From positions 62,001 to 126,000 of the forward strand of contig NZ_FMCS01000007.1 in NCBI RefSeq assembly GCF_900091435.1: a stretch of DNA of 64,000 nucleotides, in the 5' to 3' direction. Below are positions 30,982 to 40,589 of this stretch, one piece after another. Made by a program: the position numbers and the translations under genes. Below the pieces are notes generated by a model. That model searched no databases and was not told the DNA's origin. It worked only from the letters and a program-made list of their open reading frames with translations. The stretch comes from Micromonospora chaiyaphumensis (GTDB lineage: Bacteria > Actinomycetota > Actinomycetes > Mycobacteriales > Micromonosporaceae). The stretch's first letter is position 1; each line of letters starts with the position of its first letter.

Positions 30982-31989
30982 ATGGCGGAGCCGGAAATCA
31001 AGAGCGAGAGCGTCGGCACCGTCGTGGTGGCCGGCGCCGCGAACCTCGCCATCGCGATCGCCAAGCTGGTCGCGGGCCTGCTCTCCGGCTCCGCGGCGAT
31101 GCTCTCCGAGGCCGCCCACTCGGTCGCCGACACCACCACCGAGGTCCTGCTCTACCTGGCGCTGCGCCGCGGGGCGCGGCCCGCCGACAACCGGCACCCC
31201 TTCGGGTACGGCAAGGAGAGCTACGTCTGGGCGTTCCTCGCCGCGCTGTTCACGTTCGTGGTCGGCGCCGGCTTCGCCATCACCCACGGCGTCACCACCA
31301 TCCTCGTGCACGAGCACACCGGCGACTACCTGGCGTCGTACATCGTCCTGGCGATCTCCTTCGCCATCGAATCGGTGTCGCTGGCCCGGGCGGTCCGGCA
31401 GGTCCGCAGGGAGTCGCGGCGCTGGCGGGCCAGCCCGCACCGCTACCTGCGGCTGACCGCCGACACCACGGTCAAGGCGGTCTTCCTGGAGGACAGCGCC
31501 GCCCTCATCGGCCTGCTGCTCGCCGCCGCCGGCCTCACGCTGTCACACCTCACCGGCGACGAGGTCTACGACGGCGTCGCCTCGATCCTCATCGGCGTGC
31601 TGCTGCTGGTCGTCGCCGGCATCCTGGCCCGCAGCAACATCTCGCTGCTGGTCGGCCGGGCGGTGTCCGACCGCGTGCACCGCCAGATCGAGCGCGAGCT
31701 GGCCGGGCTGCCCGCCGTGGACCGCGTCGACACCCTCATGACCATGTTCCTCGGCCCCGAGGACATCCTGGTCGCCGCCAAGGTCGACTTCCATGACGAC
31801 GCCACCGGCGCCGACATCGAGGCCGCCGCCGACGAGGCCGAGCGGCGGCTCACCGACAGATACCCGGAGATCGGCTACGTCTTCCTCGACCCGACCCGCT
31901 CCCGGCGCGGCAGCGCCGGGCACCGGGCCCGGACCACCCAGGACGAGGACGAGCGGGCGGTGGACCAGGAGCCCGGCGGGGTGCCCTGA
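30982..31989 (+). CDS. Cation diffusion facilitator (CDF) transporter
   Basis: This 335-residue membrane protein has six helices. The metal site is partly visible as S-E-A-A-H-S-V-A-D-T in helix 2 and E-D-S-A-A-L-I-G-L in helix 5, followed by a cytoplasmic C-terminal domain. G-Y-G-K-E-S-Y-V-W sits before helix 3. The family exports Zn, Co, Fe or Mn against protons; the metal here is unknown. TAGGGT is 6 nt upstream of the ATG. It is divergent from pafB. Confidence 0.88.
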   Translation: MAEPEIKSESVGTVVVAGAANLAIAIAKLVAGLLSGSAAMLSEAAHSVADTTTEVLLYLALRRGARPADNRHPFGYGKESYVWAFLAALFTFVVGAGFAITHGVTTILVHEHTGDYLASYIVLAISFAIESVSLARAVRQVRRESRRWRASPHRYLRLTADTTVKAVFLEDSAALIGLLLAAAGLTLSHLTGDEVYDGVASILIGVLLLVVAGILARSNISLLVGRAVSDRVHRQIERELAGLPAVDRVDTLMTMFLGPEDILVAAKVDFHDDATGADIEAAADEAERRLTDRYPEIGYVFLDPTRSRRGSAGHRARTTQDEDERAVDQEPGGVP

Positions 31990-32048
31990 CCGGCGGGCCG
32001 CCGACCCGGCCGCACCCCCGCCCGTCGCCGGCCGATAGCGTGCCCGGC

Positions 32049-33134
32049 ATGGTGCGATGGCGGACCGGCACGGTCACGGCGGTACGGCGACGGTGGGCCG
32101 GCGCCACGGAACTCGACGTCGACCTGCCCGACGGCGGCCGCATGCGCGCCCTGGCCTATCCCGCGCTGGTCGGTGACCCGGAGCCCGGCGACCGGGTGCT
32201 GCTCAACGCCGGCGCCCTGCTCATGGGCCTCGGCACCGGCGGGTACGCCCTCGTCGTCGCCCTGCCCGACCGGCTCCCCGCCGACCCGCCGCAGGCCGCC
32301 GACACCCGCGACGCCGGGCACCTGGTCAAGGCCCGCTACACCCCGCTGCAGCCGATCCTGCTCGGGGTGGACGAGGAGGCCTCCCCGCACCACGCGCGGC
32401 TGGCCGCCGCCGAGTCCGTGGACGGGATGCCGGTGGTCACCGCCGACCTGCACTCCGCGCTGCCCGCGATCCTGGCCGGCGTCCACGCCGACGCCCCGGG
32501 CGCCCGGGTGGCCTACCTGCTCACCGACGGCGGGGCGCTGCCGGCCTGGTTCTCCCGCACCCTCGCCGGGCTCGCCGGCCACCTCGCCGGCACGGTCAGC
32601 GTGGGCCAGGCGTTCGGCGGCGACCTGGAGGCGAGCACCCTGCACAGCGGCCTGCTCGCCGCGCGGCACGTGCTCGGCGCCGACGTCGCGATCGTCGCGC
32701 AGGGCCCCGGCAACCTCGGCACCGGCACCCGCTGGGGCTTCTCCGGCGTGGCCGTCGGCGAGGCGGTCAACGCGGTCGCCACGCTGGGCGGGCGGCCGGT
32801 CGGCTCGCTGCGCGTCTCCGACGCCGACCCCCGCCCCCGGCACCGTGGCGTCTCCCACCACAGCCTCACCGCGTACGGCCGGGTCGCCCTGGCCCCCGCG
32901 GAGCTGGTCGTGCCGGACGGCCTGGACCCGGCTCTCGCGGCCGAGGTGGCCGCCGCGCTGGCCCCGCTCGCGGCGCGGCACCGGATCGTCACGGTGCCCA
33001 CCGACGGCCTGGACGCGGCGCTGCGGGCCAGCCCGGTCGGCCTGTCGACGATGGGGCGCGGGCTCGACGGCGACCACGCCTACTTCCTGGCCGCGGCCGC
33101 CGCCGGCCGGCACGCGGCCCGCCTGCTGGGCTGA
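32049..33134 (+). CDS. DUF3866 family protein
   Basis: This 361-residue protein matches DUF3866 (V-R-W-R-T-G-T-V at the start, Q-G-P-G-N-L-G-T-G-T-R-W-G-F-S-G-V in the second half, R-H-R-G-V-S-H-H-S-L-T). Function is unknown. The H-R-G-x-S-H-H stretch and D-A-D-P-R-P-R-H resemble a ligand-binding site, but I would not guess the ligand. The ATG at 32049 lies 7 nt after TAGCGT, preferred to the GTG at 32040. Confidence 0.75.
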   Translation: MVRWRTGTVTAVRRRWAGATELDVDLPDGGRMRALAYPALVGDPEPGDRVLLNAGALLMGLGTGGYALVVALPDRLPADPPQAADTRDAGHLVKARYTPLQPILLGVDEEASPHHARLAAAESVDGMPVVTADLHSALPAILAGVHADAPGARVAYLLTDGGALPAWFSRTLAGLAGHLAGTVSVGQAFGGDLEASTLHSGLLAARHVLGADVAIVAQGPGNLGTGTRWGFSGVAVGEAVNAVATLGGRPVGSLRVSDADPRPRHRGVSHHSLTAYGRVALAPAELVVPDGLDPALAAEVAAALAPLAARHRIVTVPTDGLDAALRASPVGLSTMGRGLDGDHAYFLAAAAAGRHAARLLG

Positions 33135-33146
33135 GCCGGGCCGCGC

Positions 33147-33716
33147 TCAGCTTGCGCCGTAACCGTTCGCGACGATGTGCTCGGCGGCCCGCGCGTAGGC
33201 CTCGGGGTCCTGCGGCGCCCAGGTGCCCAGGCCGTCGACGTAGCGGTTGAACATGCAGAACGCGGCGGCGATCAGCACCGTGTCGTGGATCTCCAGGTCG
33301 GTGGCGCCCTCCGCCCTGGCCGCGTCGACCAGCTCGGTGGTGACCTCCCGGCCGCTGCGCTGCACCGCCGCGGCGATCCGCAGCAGGGCCCGCAGCTTGA
33401 CGCTGACCGGCGCGGTGCCGACATCCGCGCGCACCTGGTCGACCAGGTGCATCCCGGCGGGCAGTTGGGCGGCGGCGAAGGCCGAGTGCGACGAGCAGCA
33501 GAAGGTGCAGTCGTTGAGCCCGGACACGTACGCCGCGATCAGCTCGCGCTCGCCGGGCGTCAGCGTGGGATGCGGGGCGCGCAGCAGCGTCTCCGCCAGC
33601 TGGTTCAGTGGCTTCGCGGTCTCCGGGCGGAACAGCATCGGCCCGTTGATGCCCGGATGCGCCTTCTCGTCCAACCCCAGGTCGATGTGTGCGATGACGC
33701 CGCCCTCCCCTGGCAC
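33147..33716 (-). CDS. AhpD/carboxymuconolactone-decarboxylase-like peroxidase-related protein
   Basis: This 189-residue protein contains C70-T-F-C73-C-S-S-H77, the C-x2-C...H active site of AhpD-like alkylhydroperoxidases, within an all-helical CMD fold. Such proteins use a thiol pair to reduce peroxides, often with a partner reductase; none is adjacent. The start is uncertain: the GTG at 33716 has no Shine-Dalgarno and no -10 at the usual distance. Confidence 0.75.
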   Translation of the reverse strand: MPGEGGVIAHIDLGLDEKAHPGINGPMLFRPETAKPLNQLAETLLRAPHPTLTPGERELIAAYVSGLNDCTFCCSSHSAFAAAQLPAGMHLVDQVRADVGTAPVSVKLRALLRIAAAVQRSGREVTTELVDAARAEGATDLEIHDTVLIAAAFCMFNRYVDGLGTWAPQDPEAYARAAEHIVANGYGAS

Positions 33717-33796
33717 GCCGACCGTCGAATCCGGTCGATGTGACCACCCTGCCGGGCGGCCGGGCCGCGGGCAACTCCCCCGTTGCGGTTCGCGCG

Positions 33797-34018
33797 TCAG
33801 CCGGCCAGGAAGATCAGCGCCAGCCAGGCACCCACGATCAGCACCAACGCCGCCGCCAGTACCCAGGTCGGCACGGTGAACTCGCCGCGGCGGTTGCGCT
33901 CGACCTCGGCGCGGATCTTCTCCCGGCGCCGCTCGATCCAGTTGAGCTTCTCGGCGCCGCCGTCGTGGCCGGCGGACGTCTCGCGGCCGGGGCGGCCGGC
34001 AGGTTCGGAAGTGTTCAT
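33797..34018 (-). CDS. Small C-terminally anchored membrane protein
   Basis: This 73-residue protein has a charged N-terminal half (W-I-E-R-R-R-E-K-I-R-A-E-V-E-R) and a single C-terminal transmembrane helix (V-L-A-A-A-L-V-L-I-V-G-A-W-L-A-L-I-F). It lies between pafA and the AhpD-like gene and may be a conserved companion of pafA. TACGCT lies 9 nt upstream of the ATG, which suggests leaderless expression. Function unknown. Confidence 0.65.
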   Translation of the reverse strand: MNTSEPAGRPGRETSAGHDGGAEKLNWIERRREKIRAEVERNRRGEFTVPTWVLAAALVLIVGAWLALIFLAG

Positions 34019-34082
34019 CGCGACGCCAGCGTACCCGTGAGCCCGGCGGCCGGCGCTCCCGGCACCGGCCGCCGAACCCGCC

Positions 34083-35441
34083 TCACATGCTCGCGATGAG
34101 CCGCTCCACCCGCTCGTCGTACGCCCGGAACGGGTCCTTGCACAGCACCGTGCGCTGGGCCTGGTCGTTCAGCTTCAGGTGCACCCAGTCCACGGTGAAG
34201 TCCCGCCGCTTTTCCTGGGCGTGCCGGATGAACTCGCCGCGCAGCCGCGCCCGCGTGGTCTGCGGCGGGGTCTCCTTCGCCTCGAAGATCTCCGGGTCGG
34301 TGGCCACCCGGTCGACCTCGCCGCGCCGCTCCAGCAGCCCGTAGAGGCCCCGGCCGCGCCGCAGGTCGTGGTAGGCCAGGTCCATCTGCGCCACCCGCGG
34401 GTGCGAGAGCGGCAGGTCGTGCTTGCGCTGGTAGCGCTCGATCAGCCGCAGCTTCGTCACCCAGTCGATCTCGCGGGCCACCGGGTCCAGGTCACCGGTC
34501 TCCACGGCCCGCAGCACGCGGCCCCAGAGCTCCACCACCCGCTTGGCGGTCTGGTCGCCGCCCCGGCGCTCCACGAACTCGGTCGCCTTCGCCAGGTATT
34601 CCTGCTGGATCTCCAGCGCCGAGACCTCCTTGCCGGAGGCCAGCCGCACCTTGCGCCGGCCGGTGATGTCGTGGGACACCTCGCGGATCGCCCGGATCGG
34701 GTTCTCCAGCGTCAGGTCCCGCATCACCACACCGGCCTCGATCATCCGCAGCACGATGTCGGCCGTGCCGACCTTCAGCAGCGTGGTGACCTCGTTCATG
34801 TTCGAGTCGCCGACGATGACGTGCAGGCGCCTGTAGCGCTCGGCGTCGGCGTGCGGCTCGTCGCGGGTGTTGATGATCGGCCGGCTGCGGGTGGTCGCCG
34901 AGGAGACGCCCTCCCAGATGTGCTCGGCCCGCTGCGACAGGCAGTAGACCGCGCCGCGCGGGGTCTGGAGCACCTTGCCCGCGCCGCAGATCAACTGCCG
35001 GGTGACCAGGAACGGGATCAGCACGTCGGCCAGCCGGCCGAACTCGCCGTGCCGGGACACCAGGTAGTTCTCGTGGCAGCCGTAGGAGTTGCCGGCCGAG
35101 TCGGTGTTGTTCTTGAACAGGTAGATCTCGCCCGCGATGCCCTCGTCGTGCAGCCGCTTCTCGGCGTCGACGAGCAGCCCCTCCAGGATCCGCTCCCCCG
35201 CCCGGTCGTGGGCCACCAGGTCGGTCACCGAGTCGCACTCCGGCGTCGCGTACTCCGGGTGCGAGCCCACGTCCAGGTAGAGGCGGGCTCCGTTGCGCAG
35301 GAAGACGTTGCTCGACCGGCCCCACGACACCACCCGCCGGAACAGGTACCGCGCGACCTCGTCGGGGGACAGTCGGCGTTGCCCGCGATAGGTGCAGGTG
35401 ACGCCGTACTCGGTTTCGAGGCCGAAGATTCGCCGCTCCAT
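34083..35441 (-). CDS. pafA: Pup-protein ligase PafA
   Basis: This 452-residue protein is a carboxylate-amine ligase related to glutamine synthetase. [11 protein letters not shown] starts it, with A-R-L-Y-L-D57-V-G-S-H-P-E-Y-A-T (catalytic Asp) and the H-E-N-Y-L-V-S-R and [10 protein letters not shown] motifs. PafA uses ATP to join the C-terminal glutamate of deamidated Pup to lysines of target proteins, marking them for the proteasome. TAATGT lies 6 nt upstream of the ATG (leaderless). Confidence 0.97.
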   Translation of the reverse strand: MERRIFGLETEYGVTCTYRGQRRLSPDEVARYLFRRVVSWGRSSNVFLRNGARLYLDVGSHPEYATPECDSVTDLVAHDRAGERILEGLLVDAEKRLHDEGIAGEIYLFKNNTDSAGNSYGCHENYLVSRHGEFGRLADVLIPFLVTRQLICGAGKVLQTPRGAVYCLSQRAEHIWEGVSSATTRSRPIINTRDEPHADAERYRRLHVIVGDSNMNEVTTLLKVGTADIVLRMIEAGVVMRDLTLENPIRAIREVSHDITGRRKVRLASGKEVSALEIQQEYLAKATEFVERRGGDQTAKRVVELWGRVLRAVETGDLDPVAREIDWVTKLRLIERYQRKHDLPLSHPRVAQMDLAYHDLRRGRGLYGLLERRGEVDRVATDPEIFEAKETPPQTTRARLRGEFIRHAQEKRRDFTVDWVHLKLNDQAQRTVLCKDPFRAYDERVERLIASM

Positions 35442-35559
35442 GATGTGACATTAGCCGCCCGGGGCCCCAGATGGGCAGCGCTCAACCCAGTGGTCTCATC
35501 CGCATCGGGCCGGGCATTCCCCGCGTTCGCACATCCCACCGCCGGGTACGGTCCCAGCC

Positions 35560-36537
35560 GTGAGAATCCTCGTCACCGGCGGCGCCGGCTTCATCGGATC
35601 GGCGTACGTCCGGCGGCTGCTCACCGGCGCCGAGCCGGACCTCTCCGCCGACGCCGTCACCGTGCTCGACGCCTGGACCTACGCCGCCACCGAGGGCGCC
35701 CTCGACCCGGTCCGCGCCGACCCGCGGCTGCGGATCGTCCGCGGCGACATCCGCGACGCCGCCCTGGTCGACGCCACCGTCGCCGGGCACGACCTCGTCG
35801 TGCACTTCGCCGCCGAGTCGCACGTGGACCGCTCCATCGCCGCCGCCGCCGACTTCGTCACCACCAACGTGGTCGGCACCCAGATCCTGCTCGACGCGGC
35901 CCTGCGCCACGGCGTGCGCCGCTTCGTCCAGGTCTCCACCGACGAGGTGTACGGCTCCATCGCCACCGGCGCCTGGACCGAACGGACCCCGCTCGACCCC
36001 AGCTCCCCGTACTCGGCCAGCAAGGCCGCCGCGGACCTGCTCGCCCTCGCCTACCACCGCACCCACGGCCTCGACGTCGTGGTCACCCGCGGCGCCAACA
36101 CCTACGGGCCCTACCAGTACCCCGAGAAGATCATCCCGCTCTTCGTCACCAACCTGCTCGACGGGCACGACGTGCCCCTCTACGGCGACGGCGGCAACGT
36201 CCGGGACTGGCTGCACGTCGACGACCACTGCCACGGCGTCGCGCTGGCCCAGACCCGCGGCCGGGCCGGCGGCGTCTACCACCTGGGCAGCGGCGACGAG
36301 CTCACCAATCGGGACCTCACCGGCCGGCTGCTCGCCGCCTGCGGCACCGGCTGGGAGCGGGTCCGGCCGGTCGCCGACCGCAAGGGCCACGACCGCCGGT
36401 ACGCCCTGGACACCACCACCACCCGCCGGGAGCTCGGCTGGGCTCCCACCGTCGACCTCGACGCCGGGCTGGCCGCCACCGTCGACTGGTACCGGGACAA
36501 CCGCGACTGGTGGACGCCGCTGAAACCGCACCGCTGA
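35560..36537 (+). CDS. dTDP-glucose 4,6-dehydratase-like extended SDR
   Basis: This 325-residue protein has T-G-G-A-G-F-I-G-S at residues 7-15, S-T-D-E-V-Y-G with the active-site Thr-Asp-Glu, and Y-S-A-S-K. N-T-Y-G-P-Y-Q-Y-P-E-K and D-W-L-H-V-D-D-H-C follow. The T-D-E-V-Y triad is diagnostic of RmlB/RfbB-like 4,6-dehydratases; the enzyme likely converts a dTDP-hexose to its 4-keto-6-deoxy form. No other dTDP-sugar gene is in the window. TACGGT lies 7 nt upstream of the GTG. It sits between pafA and prcA on the opposite strand. Confidence 0.85.
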   Translation: MRILVTGGAGFIGSAYVRRLLTGAEPDLSADAVTVLDAWTYAATEGALDPVRADPRLRIVRGDIRDAALVDATVAGHDLVVHFAAESHVDRSIAAAADFVTTNVVGTQILLDAALRHGVRRFVQVSTDEVYGSIATGAWTERTPLDPSSPYSASKAAADLLALAYHRTHGLDVVVTRGANTYGPYQYPEKIIPLFVTNLLDGHDVPLYGDGGNVRDWLHVDDHCHGVALAQTRGRAGGVYHLGSGDELTNRDLTGRLLAACGTGWERVRPVADRKGHDRRYALDTTTTRRELGWAPTVDLDAGLAATVDWYRDNRDWWTPLKPHR

Positions 36538-36677
36538 CGGCACCGCGCCGGCTCACCGGCCGATGACGCGCAGGTGATCGAGTCCAGGTCGGCGAGGTGG
36601 CGGCTTCCGGCCCCGGCGAAACCGCCATTTCGGCGAGCCAGTGTCGATCACAGCCTCGGCCGCCACCCGGGCCCGCG

Positions 36678-37514
36678 TCACTCCCCGGGCTGCTCCTCCT
36701 GCGGCTGACCCTCCAGGTCCGCCGAGCCCGCCGACGTGGTCGGCTTCTTCGCCTCCTCGGTCGGCACCGTGGGGGTCTTCGCCCGCCCCGGCGCCGGCGC
36801 CGCGTCCGCGCTCGCGTCGCCGTCCAGCAGCCCGGTCAGGGCCGCCCCGGTGATCCGCCGGAACGTCCGCCCCACCCGGCGCCGGTCGAGGACCGCCACC
36901 TCCAGCTGGTTGGCCGCGATCGTGCGGGCCGCCCCGCCCTCGCCGCCGACGCTGCTCAGCGCCTTCACGGCGGCCCGGACCGCCTCCGCCAGCGACATCT
37001 CCGGCCGATGCTCGTTCTTCAGCACCCCCGTGATCGCCTCGGCCTGGCCGCCCATCGCCATCCGGCCCGGCTCGTCGTTGACCGACCCGTCGTAGGTCAG
37101 CCGGTAGAGCGAGTCGTCCTCCGGCGTGGCGCCCACCTCGGCCACGCAGATCTCCACCTCGAACGGCTTCGACTGCTCCGTGAAGATCGCGCCGAGGGTC
37201 TGCGCGAACGCGTTCGCCAGGCCCAGCCCGGTGACGTCCCGCCGGTCGTAGCTCAGGCCGTTCAGGTCGGCCATCCGCACCCCGGCCCGGCGCAGGTTCT
37301 CGAACTCGTTGTACCGGCCCACCGCGGCGAAGCCGATCCGGTCGTAGATCTCGCTGACCTTGTGCAGGGTGCTGGACAGGTTCTCCGCGACGAAGAGCAC
37401 CCCGCCCTCGTAGCTCAGGACCACCGCGCTGCGGCCCCGGGCGATGCCCTTGCGGGCCAGCTCGGAGCGGTCGCGCATGATCTGCTCGGGCGAGGCGTAG
37501 AACTGCATGGCCAC
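36678..37514 (-). CDS. prcA: 20S proteasome alpha subunit PrcA
   Basis: This 278-residue alpha subunit begins [20 protein letters not shown], the alpha N-terminal segment. G-R-S-A-V-V-L and [11 protein letters not shown] follow. The alpha rings gate the 20S chamber and dock the Arc/Mpa ATPase. The C-terminal 50 residues are acidic and proline-rich (E-E-Q-P-G-E). AAGGAG lies 8 nt upstream of the GTG at 37514. The gene follows prcB by 58 bases. Confidence 0.97.
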   Translation of the reverse strand: MAMQFYASPEQIMRDRSELARKGIARGRSAVVLSYEGGVLFVAENLSSTLHKVSEIYDRIGFAAVGRYNEFENLRRAGVRMADLNGLSYDRRDVTGLGLANAFAQTLGAIFTEQSKPFEVEICVAEVGATPEDDSLYRLTYDGSVNDEPGRMAMGGQAEAITGVLKNEHRPEMSLAEAVRAAVKALSSVGGEGGAARTIAANQLEVAVLDRRRVGRTFRRITGAALTGLLDGDASADAAPAPGRAKTPTVPTEEAKKPTTSAGSADLEGQPQEEQPGE

Positions 37515-37572
37515 GGCGGCGGTTCTCCTTCGGGCGTTGTGCTGCGGACTGCTGACTCAGGTGGGAGCGGGG

Positions 37573-38412
37573 TCAGCCGCCCGGGTTCTCCATCCGGCCG
37601 GACACCACGCTCTCGGCGATCGTCGCCGTCTCGGCGTCGGTCAGCCGGTGGGTGCCCTCGGCGGTCGCCGTCATCACCACCGGGTAGATCCGGCGGGTCA
37701 GGTCGGGGCCACCGGTCGCGGTGTCGTCGTCGGCCGCGTCGTAGAGCGCCTCCACGGCCAGCCGCACCGCGTCGTCGACCGACAGGCCCGCCCGGAACCG
37801 CTTCTTCAGCGCCGACTTCGCGAACAGCGAACCGGAGCCGATCGCGTCGTAGCCGGTCTCCTCGTAGGGGCCGCCGGTCACGTCGAAGCTGAAGATCCGC
37901 CCGGCCCGGGCCGGGTCGGCGGCGGCCAGGTCGAAGCCGGCGAAGAGCGGGATCACGGCGAGGCCCTGCATGGCGGCGCCCAGGTTGCCCCGGATCATCG
38001 AGGCCAGCCGGTTGGCCTTGCCGTCGAGCGAGAGCATGGCGCCCTCGATCTTCTCGTAGTGCTCCAGCTCCACCTGGAACAGTCGCATCAGCTCGATGCC
38101 GATGCCCGCGGTGCCCGCGATGCCGACCAGCGAGTACGCGTCGGCCGGGTGCACCTTCTCGATGTCCCGCTGGGCGATCAGATTGCCCATCGTGGCGCGG
38201 CGGTCGCCGGCCATCACCACGCCACCGCTGGCCGAGATGGCCACGATGGTCGTCGCGTGCGGCGCCATGTCGGCGGCCATGCCGGGCGGCAGCGGCCGAC
38301 GGCCGGGCAGCATCTCCGGGGCTACCTTGCTCAGGAACGCTGTGAAGGACGACGTCCCCGCGTTGGTGAACACATCTGGAAGACGCCCGGATGGATCAAA
38401 ACCCGCTGCCAC
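37573..38412 (-). CDS. prcB: 20S proteasome beta subunit PrcB
   Basis: This 279-residue catalytic subunit has a 53-residue propeptide ([17 protein letters not shown] resembles the M. tuberculosis propeptide). Cleavage exposes Thr54 (H-A|T-T-I-V-A-I) as the N-terminal nucleophile, with K in G-D-R-R-A-T region and downstream S-G-S-L-F-A-K. The GTG start at 38412 is supported by AGAGGAA and by the conserved propeptide; it overlaps the upstream endonuclease-like gene by 82 bases in another frame. Confidence 0.96.
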   Translation of the reverse strand: MAAGFDPSGRLPDVFTNAGTSSFTAFLSKVAPEMLPGRRPLPPGMAADMAPHATTIVAISASGGVVMAGDRRATMGNLIAQRDIEKVHPADAYSLVGIAGTAGIGIELMRLFQVELEHYEKIEGAMLSLDGKANRLASMIRGNLGAAMQGLAVIPLFAGFDLAAADPARAGRIFSFDVTGGPYEETGYDAIGSGSLFAKSALKKRFRAGLSVDDAVRLAVEALYDAADDDTATGGPDLTRRIYPVVMTATAEGTHRLTDAETATIAESVVSGRMENPGG

Positions 38413-38648
38413 GTGGTTCCTCTCAGGTACGTGATCGCCCTGGCCAGCCTCGCGGGACTGTCACGGAACTGGCCAAGACCACCGTTGCAGTTGAAGCAGA
38501 GTATCCCGCGCACCCATCCGGTGCGATGATCGTGGTCCACATGTTCCGGATCGGGATTCCACCCGGTCCACGCCGGTCCTACGCGGGATCCGAGTCCCGC
38601 TGGAAGGGCGAAACGGACATATGCCTCATTGTCCGCCCTTCTGTACAT
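38331..38648 (-). CDS. Endonuclease VII-like (HNH) protein encoded between pup and prcB
   Basis: This 105-residue protein has [16 protein letters not shown]51-F-N-C54-N-G-G-L-G-Q-F, the core of recombination endonuclease VII/HNH nucleases. Only one C-x2-C pair is present; the upstream C-x2-C, which completes the zinc site in T4 endonuclease VII, is missing. ATG 38648 lies inside the last codons of pup (23-base overlap) and the 3' end overlaps prcB by 82 bases. Related ORFs near pup-prcB in other actinomycetes are known to me only vaguely. The function is unclear: nuclease, nucleic-acid-binding, or translational bridge. Confidence 0.75.
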   Translation of the reverse strand: MYRRADNEAYVRFALPAGLGSRVGPAWTGWNPDPEHVDHDHRTGWVRGILCFNCNGGLGQFRDSPARLARAITYLRGTTWQRVLIHPGVFQMCSPTRGRRPSQRS

Positions 38649-38832
38649 ATCCGCGGACGAATTCCTCGGCGTTCTCCTCCAGGACGGAGTCGATCTCGTC
38701 GAGCAGGTCGTCGACGTCCTCGGTGATCTCGGCGTGCCGCTCGGCAACCTCGGGGTTGGCCTGCGCGGTGACCTCCTCGACCTCCTCGTGGGACTTGCCG
38801 GACTGGGTCTGCCCGCCTTCTTGGGTCGCCAT
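38626..38832 (-). CDS. pup: Prokaryotic ubiquitin-like protein Pup
   Basis: This 68-residue acidic, coiled-coil-prone protein ends Y-V-Q-K-G-G-Q, so the terminal glutamine must be deamidated by Dop before PafA can use it. The central [18 protein letters not shown] is the part that binds the Arc/Mpa coiled coil. GGAGGAGG lies 7 nt before the ATG. It heads the pup-endoVII-prcB-prcA unit. Confidence 0.98.
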   Translation of the reverse strand: MATQEGGQTQSGKSHEEVEEVTAQANPEVAERHAEITEDVDDLLDEIDSVLEENAEEFVRGYVQKGGQ

Positions 38833-38848
38833 GGTGTGCCTCCTCCAC

Positions 38849-38868
38849 GATCGCCTGCGATCAACTTA
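38849..38868 (-). promoter_or_regulatory. Palindrome and possible -10 upstream of pup
   Basis: GATCGC/GCGATC (38849-38862, 2-nt spacer) is a perfect inverted repeat. On the minus strand TAAGTT (38868-38863) precedes it directly and could be the -10, placing the palindrome at the transcription start. It ends 16 nt before the pup start codon, next to the ribosome-binding site. Confidence 0.45.
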
Positions 38869-38885
38869 CCTCGCGCCGACGACGA

Positions 38886-38926
38886 AAAGCCCGTCGCGCG
38901 CCGGGTTCCGGCACGGGACGGGCTTT
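38886..38926 (-). terminator. Rho-independent terminator after dop
   Basis: AAAGCCCGTC (38886-38895) pairs with GACGGGCTTT (38917-38926). On the minus strand the right-hand arm is followed by a short T-run (CTTTTCG), the classical intrinsic-terminator layout. It starts 13 nt after the dop stop and separates dop from pup. Confidence 0.8.
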
Positions 38927-38938
38927 CCGGCATCCGGC

Positions 38939-40456
38939 TCAGCCGCCGGTCAGCATCTCCAGCAGGTCCTTGGCGCTCTCGCAGCGGTCGAACAGCTGCC
39001 CCACGTGCGCGCGGGTGCCCCGCTCCGGCTCCATCATCGGCACCCGGACCAGCGACTCCCGGCCCACGTCGAAGATGACCGAGTCCCAGCTCGCGGCGAC
39101 GACCTCGGAGGCGTACTGGGCGAGGCAGCGGCCGCGGAAGTAGGCCCGGGTGTCCTCCGGCGGCTCGGTCATGGCGGTACGGGTCTGCTCGTCGGTCAGC
39201 AGGGTCTTCATCGAGCCCCGCTGCACCAGCCGGTGGTAGAGGCCCTTCTCCGGCCGCACGTCCGAGTACTGCAGGTCGACCAGCTGGAGCTTGTGCGAGC
39301 CCCAGCCGAGCTTCTCCCGCTCCCGGTAGCCCTCCAGCAGCCGCAGCTTGGCCACCCAGTCCAGCTCGTCGGCGCAGAGGAAGGCGTCGCGGCCGAGCCG
39401 GTCCAGCACGCTCTCCCAGCGGTCGAGCACGTCGGTGGTCTGCGCGTCGGCGTCGCTGCCGTAGCGGTCGTCCACGAAGGACCGCACCCGCTCCAGGTAC
39501 GCCCACTGCACGTCCAGCGCGGTCAGCTTGCGGCCGTCGCGCAGCCGCATGAGGTGCTTGAGCGACGGGTCGTGGCTGACCGCGCGCAGCTCGCTGACCG
39601 GGTCGGCGATGCCCAGGTCGGCCCCGAGCGCCTTCTCCTCGATCATGGTGAGGATCAGCGCCGTGGTGCCGACCTTCAGGTAGGTGGAGATCTCCGAGAG
39701 GTTGGCGTCACCGATGATGACGTGCAGCCGGCGGTACTTGTCGGCGTCGGCGTGCGGCTCGTCCCGCGTGTTGATGATGGGCCGCTTCAGGGTCGTCTCC
39801 AGCCCCACCTCGACCTCGAAGAAGTCGGCGCGCTGGGAGATCTGGAAGCCGCTCTGGCCGCCGTCCTGGCCGATGCCGACCCGGCCGGCGCCGCAGACGA
39901 TCTGCCGGGTGACGAAGAACGGCGTCAGGTACGCCACGATGTCGGCGAACGGGGTCTGCCGCCGCATCAGGTAGTTCTCGTGGGCGCCGTAGCTGGCGCC
40001 CTTGTTGTCGGTGTTGTTCTTGTAGAGGTGGATCGGGTGGGTGCCCGGGATCGTGGCGGCCCGCTTGGAGGCCTCGGCCATCACCCGCTCACCGGCCTTG
40101 TCCCAGCGCACCACGTCGAGGGGGTTGGTCACCTCGGGCGTGGAGTATTCGGGGTGCGCGTGGTCGACGTAGAGCCGGGCGCCGTTGGTGAGTATGACGT
40201 TGGCCAGTCCGAGGTCCTCGTCGGCGAGCGCCTCGGCCGGGTCGTAGGCCGCCCCGGAGTAGGTGAAGCCGCGGGCGTCGCGCAGCGGCGACTCCTCCTC
40301 GTAGTCCCAGCGGGCCCGGCCGCCCCGGTTGAGTTCCGGTCGTGCCCCGTAGGCGTTGACCACCTGGGAGGAGGTGACCATCGGGTTGGCCCCGGCCTGG
40401 CCGGGCACGGAGATGCCGTACTCGACCTCGGTGCCCATGATCCGTCTAACGCTCAT
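38939..40456 (-). CDS. dop: Pup deamidase/depupylase Dop
   Basis: This 505-residue PafA paralogue starts [13 protein letters not shown]. It has the Dop-specific loop region after W-D-Y-E and A-R-L-Y-V-D98[10 protein letters not shown] with the catalytic Asp. [10 protein letters not shown] and D-T-R-A-Y-F-R-G follow. It converts the C-terminal Gln of Pup to Glu and also removes Pup from substrates. ATG 40456 has GGCAGGT upstream; the ATG at 40438 is an alternative. Confidence 0.97.
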   Translation of the reverse strand: MSVRRIMGTEVEYGISVPGQAGANPMVTSSQVVNAYGARPELNRGGRARWDYEEESPLRDARGFTYSGAAYDPAEALADEDLGLANVILTNGARLYVDHAHPEYSTPEVTNPLDVVRWDKAGERVMAEASKRAATIPGTHPIHLYKNNTDNKGASYGAHENYLMRRQTPFADIVAYLTPFFVTRQIVCGAGRVGIGQDGGQSGFQISQRADFFEVEVGLETTLKRPIINTRDEPHADADKYRRLHVIIGDANLSEISTYLKVGTTALILTMIEEKALGADLGIADPVSELRAVSHDPSLKHLMRLRDGRKLTALDVQWAYLERVRSFVDDRYGSDADAQTTDVLDRWESVLDRLGRDAFLCADELDWVAKLRLLEGYREREKLGWGSHKLQLVDLQYSDVRPEKGLYHRLVQRGSMKTLLTDEQTRTAMTEPPEDTRAYFRGRCLAQYASEVVAASWDSVIFDVGRESLVRVPMMEPERGTRAHVGQLFDRCESAKDLLEMLTGG

Positions 40457-40589
40457 CGACCTGCCCGCTCCGCTCGCCCGTCCCGGTCCCCCGTCACGTC
40501 GAGCGTAGTCGCCGTCACGCGGGATGGGGGCGCGGCGGCCCGGGGGCGTCCGGTGTGGCGGCGCGCGGCGGCGCCGGGCGCGGACGCGC

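Noticed and set aside
38579-38848. Alternative minus-strand frame across pup.
   Set aside because: Arginine-rich shadow with no family features; pup itself is unambiguous, ending in G-G-Q.
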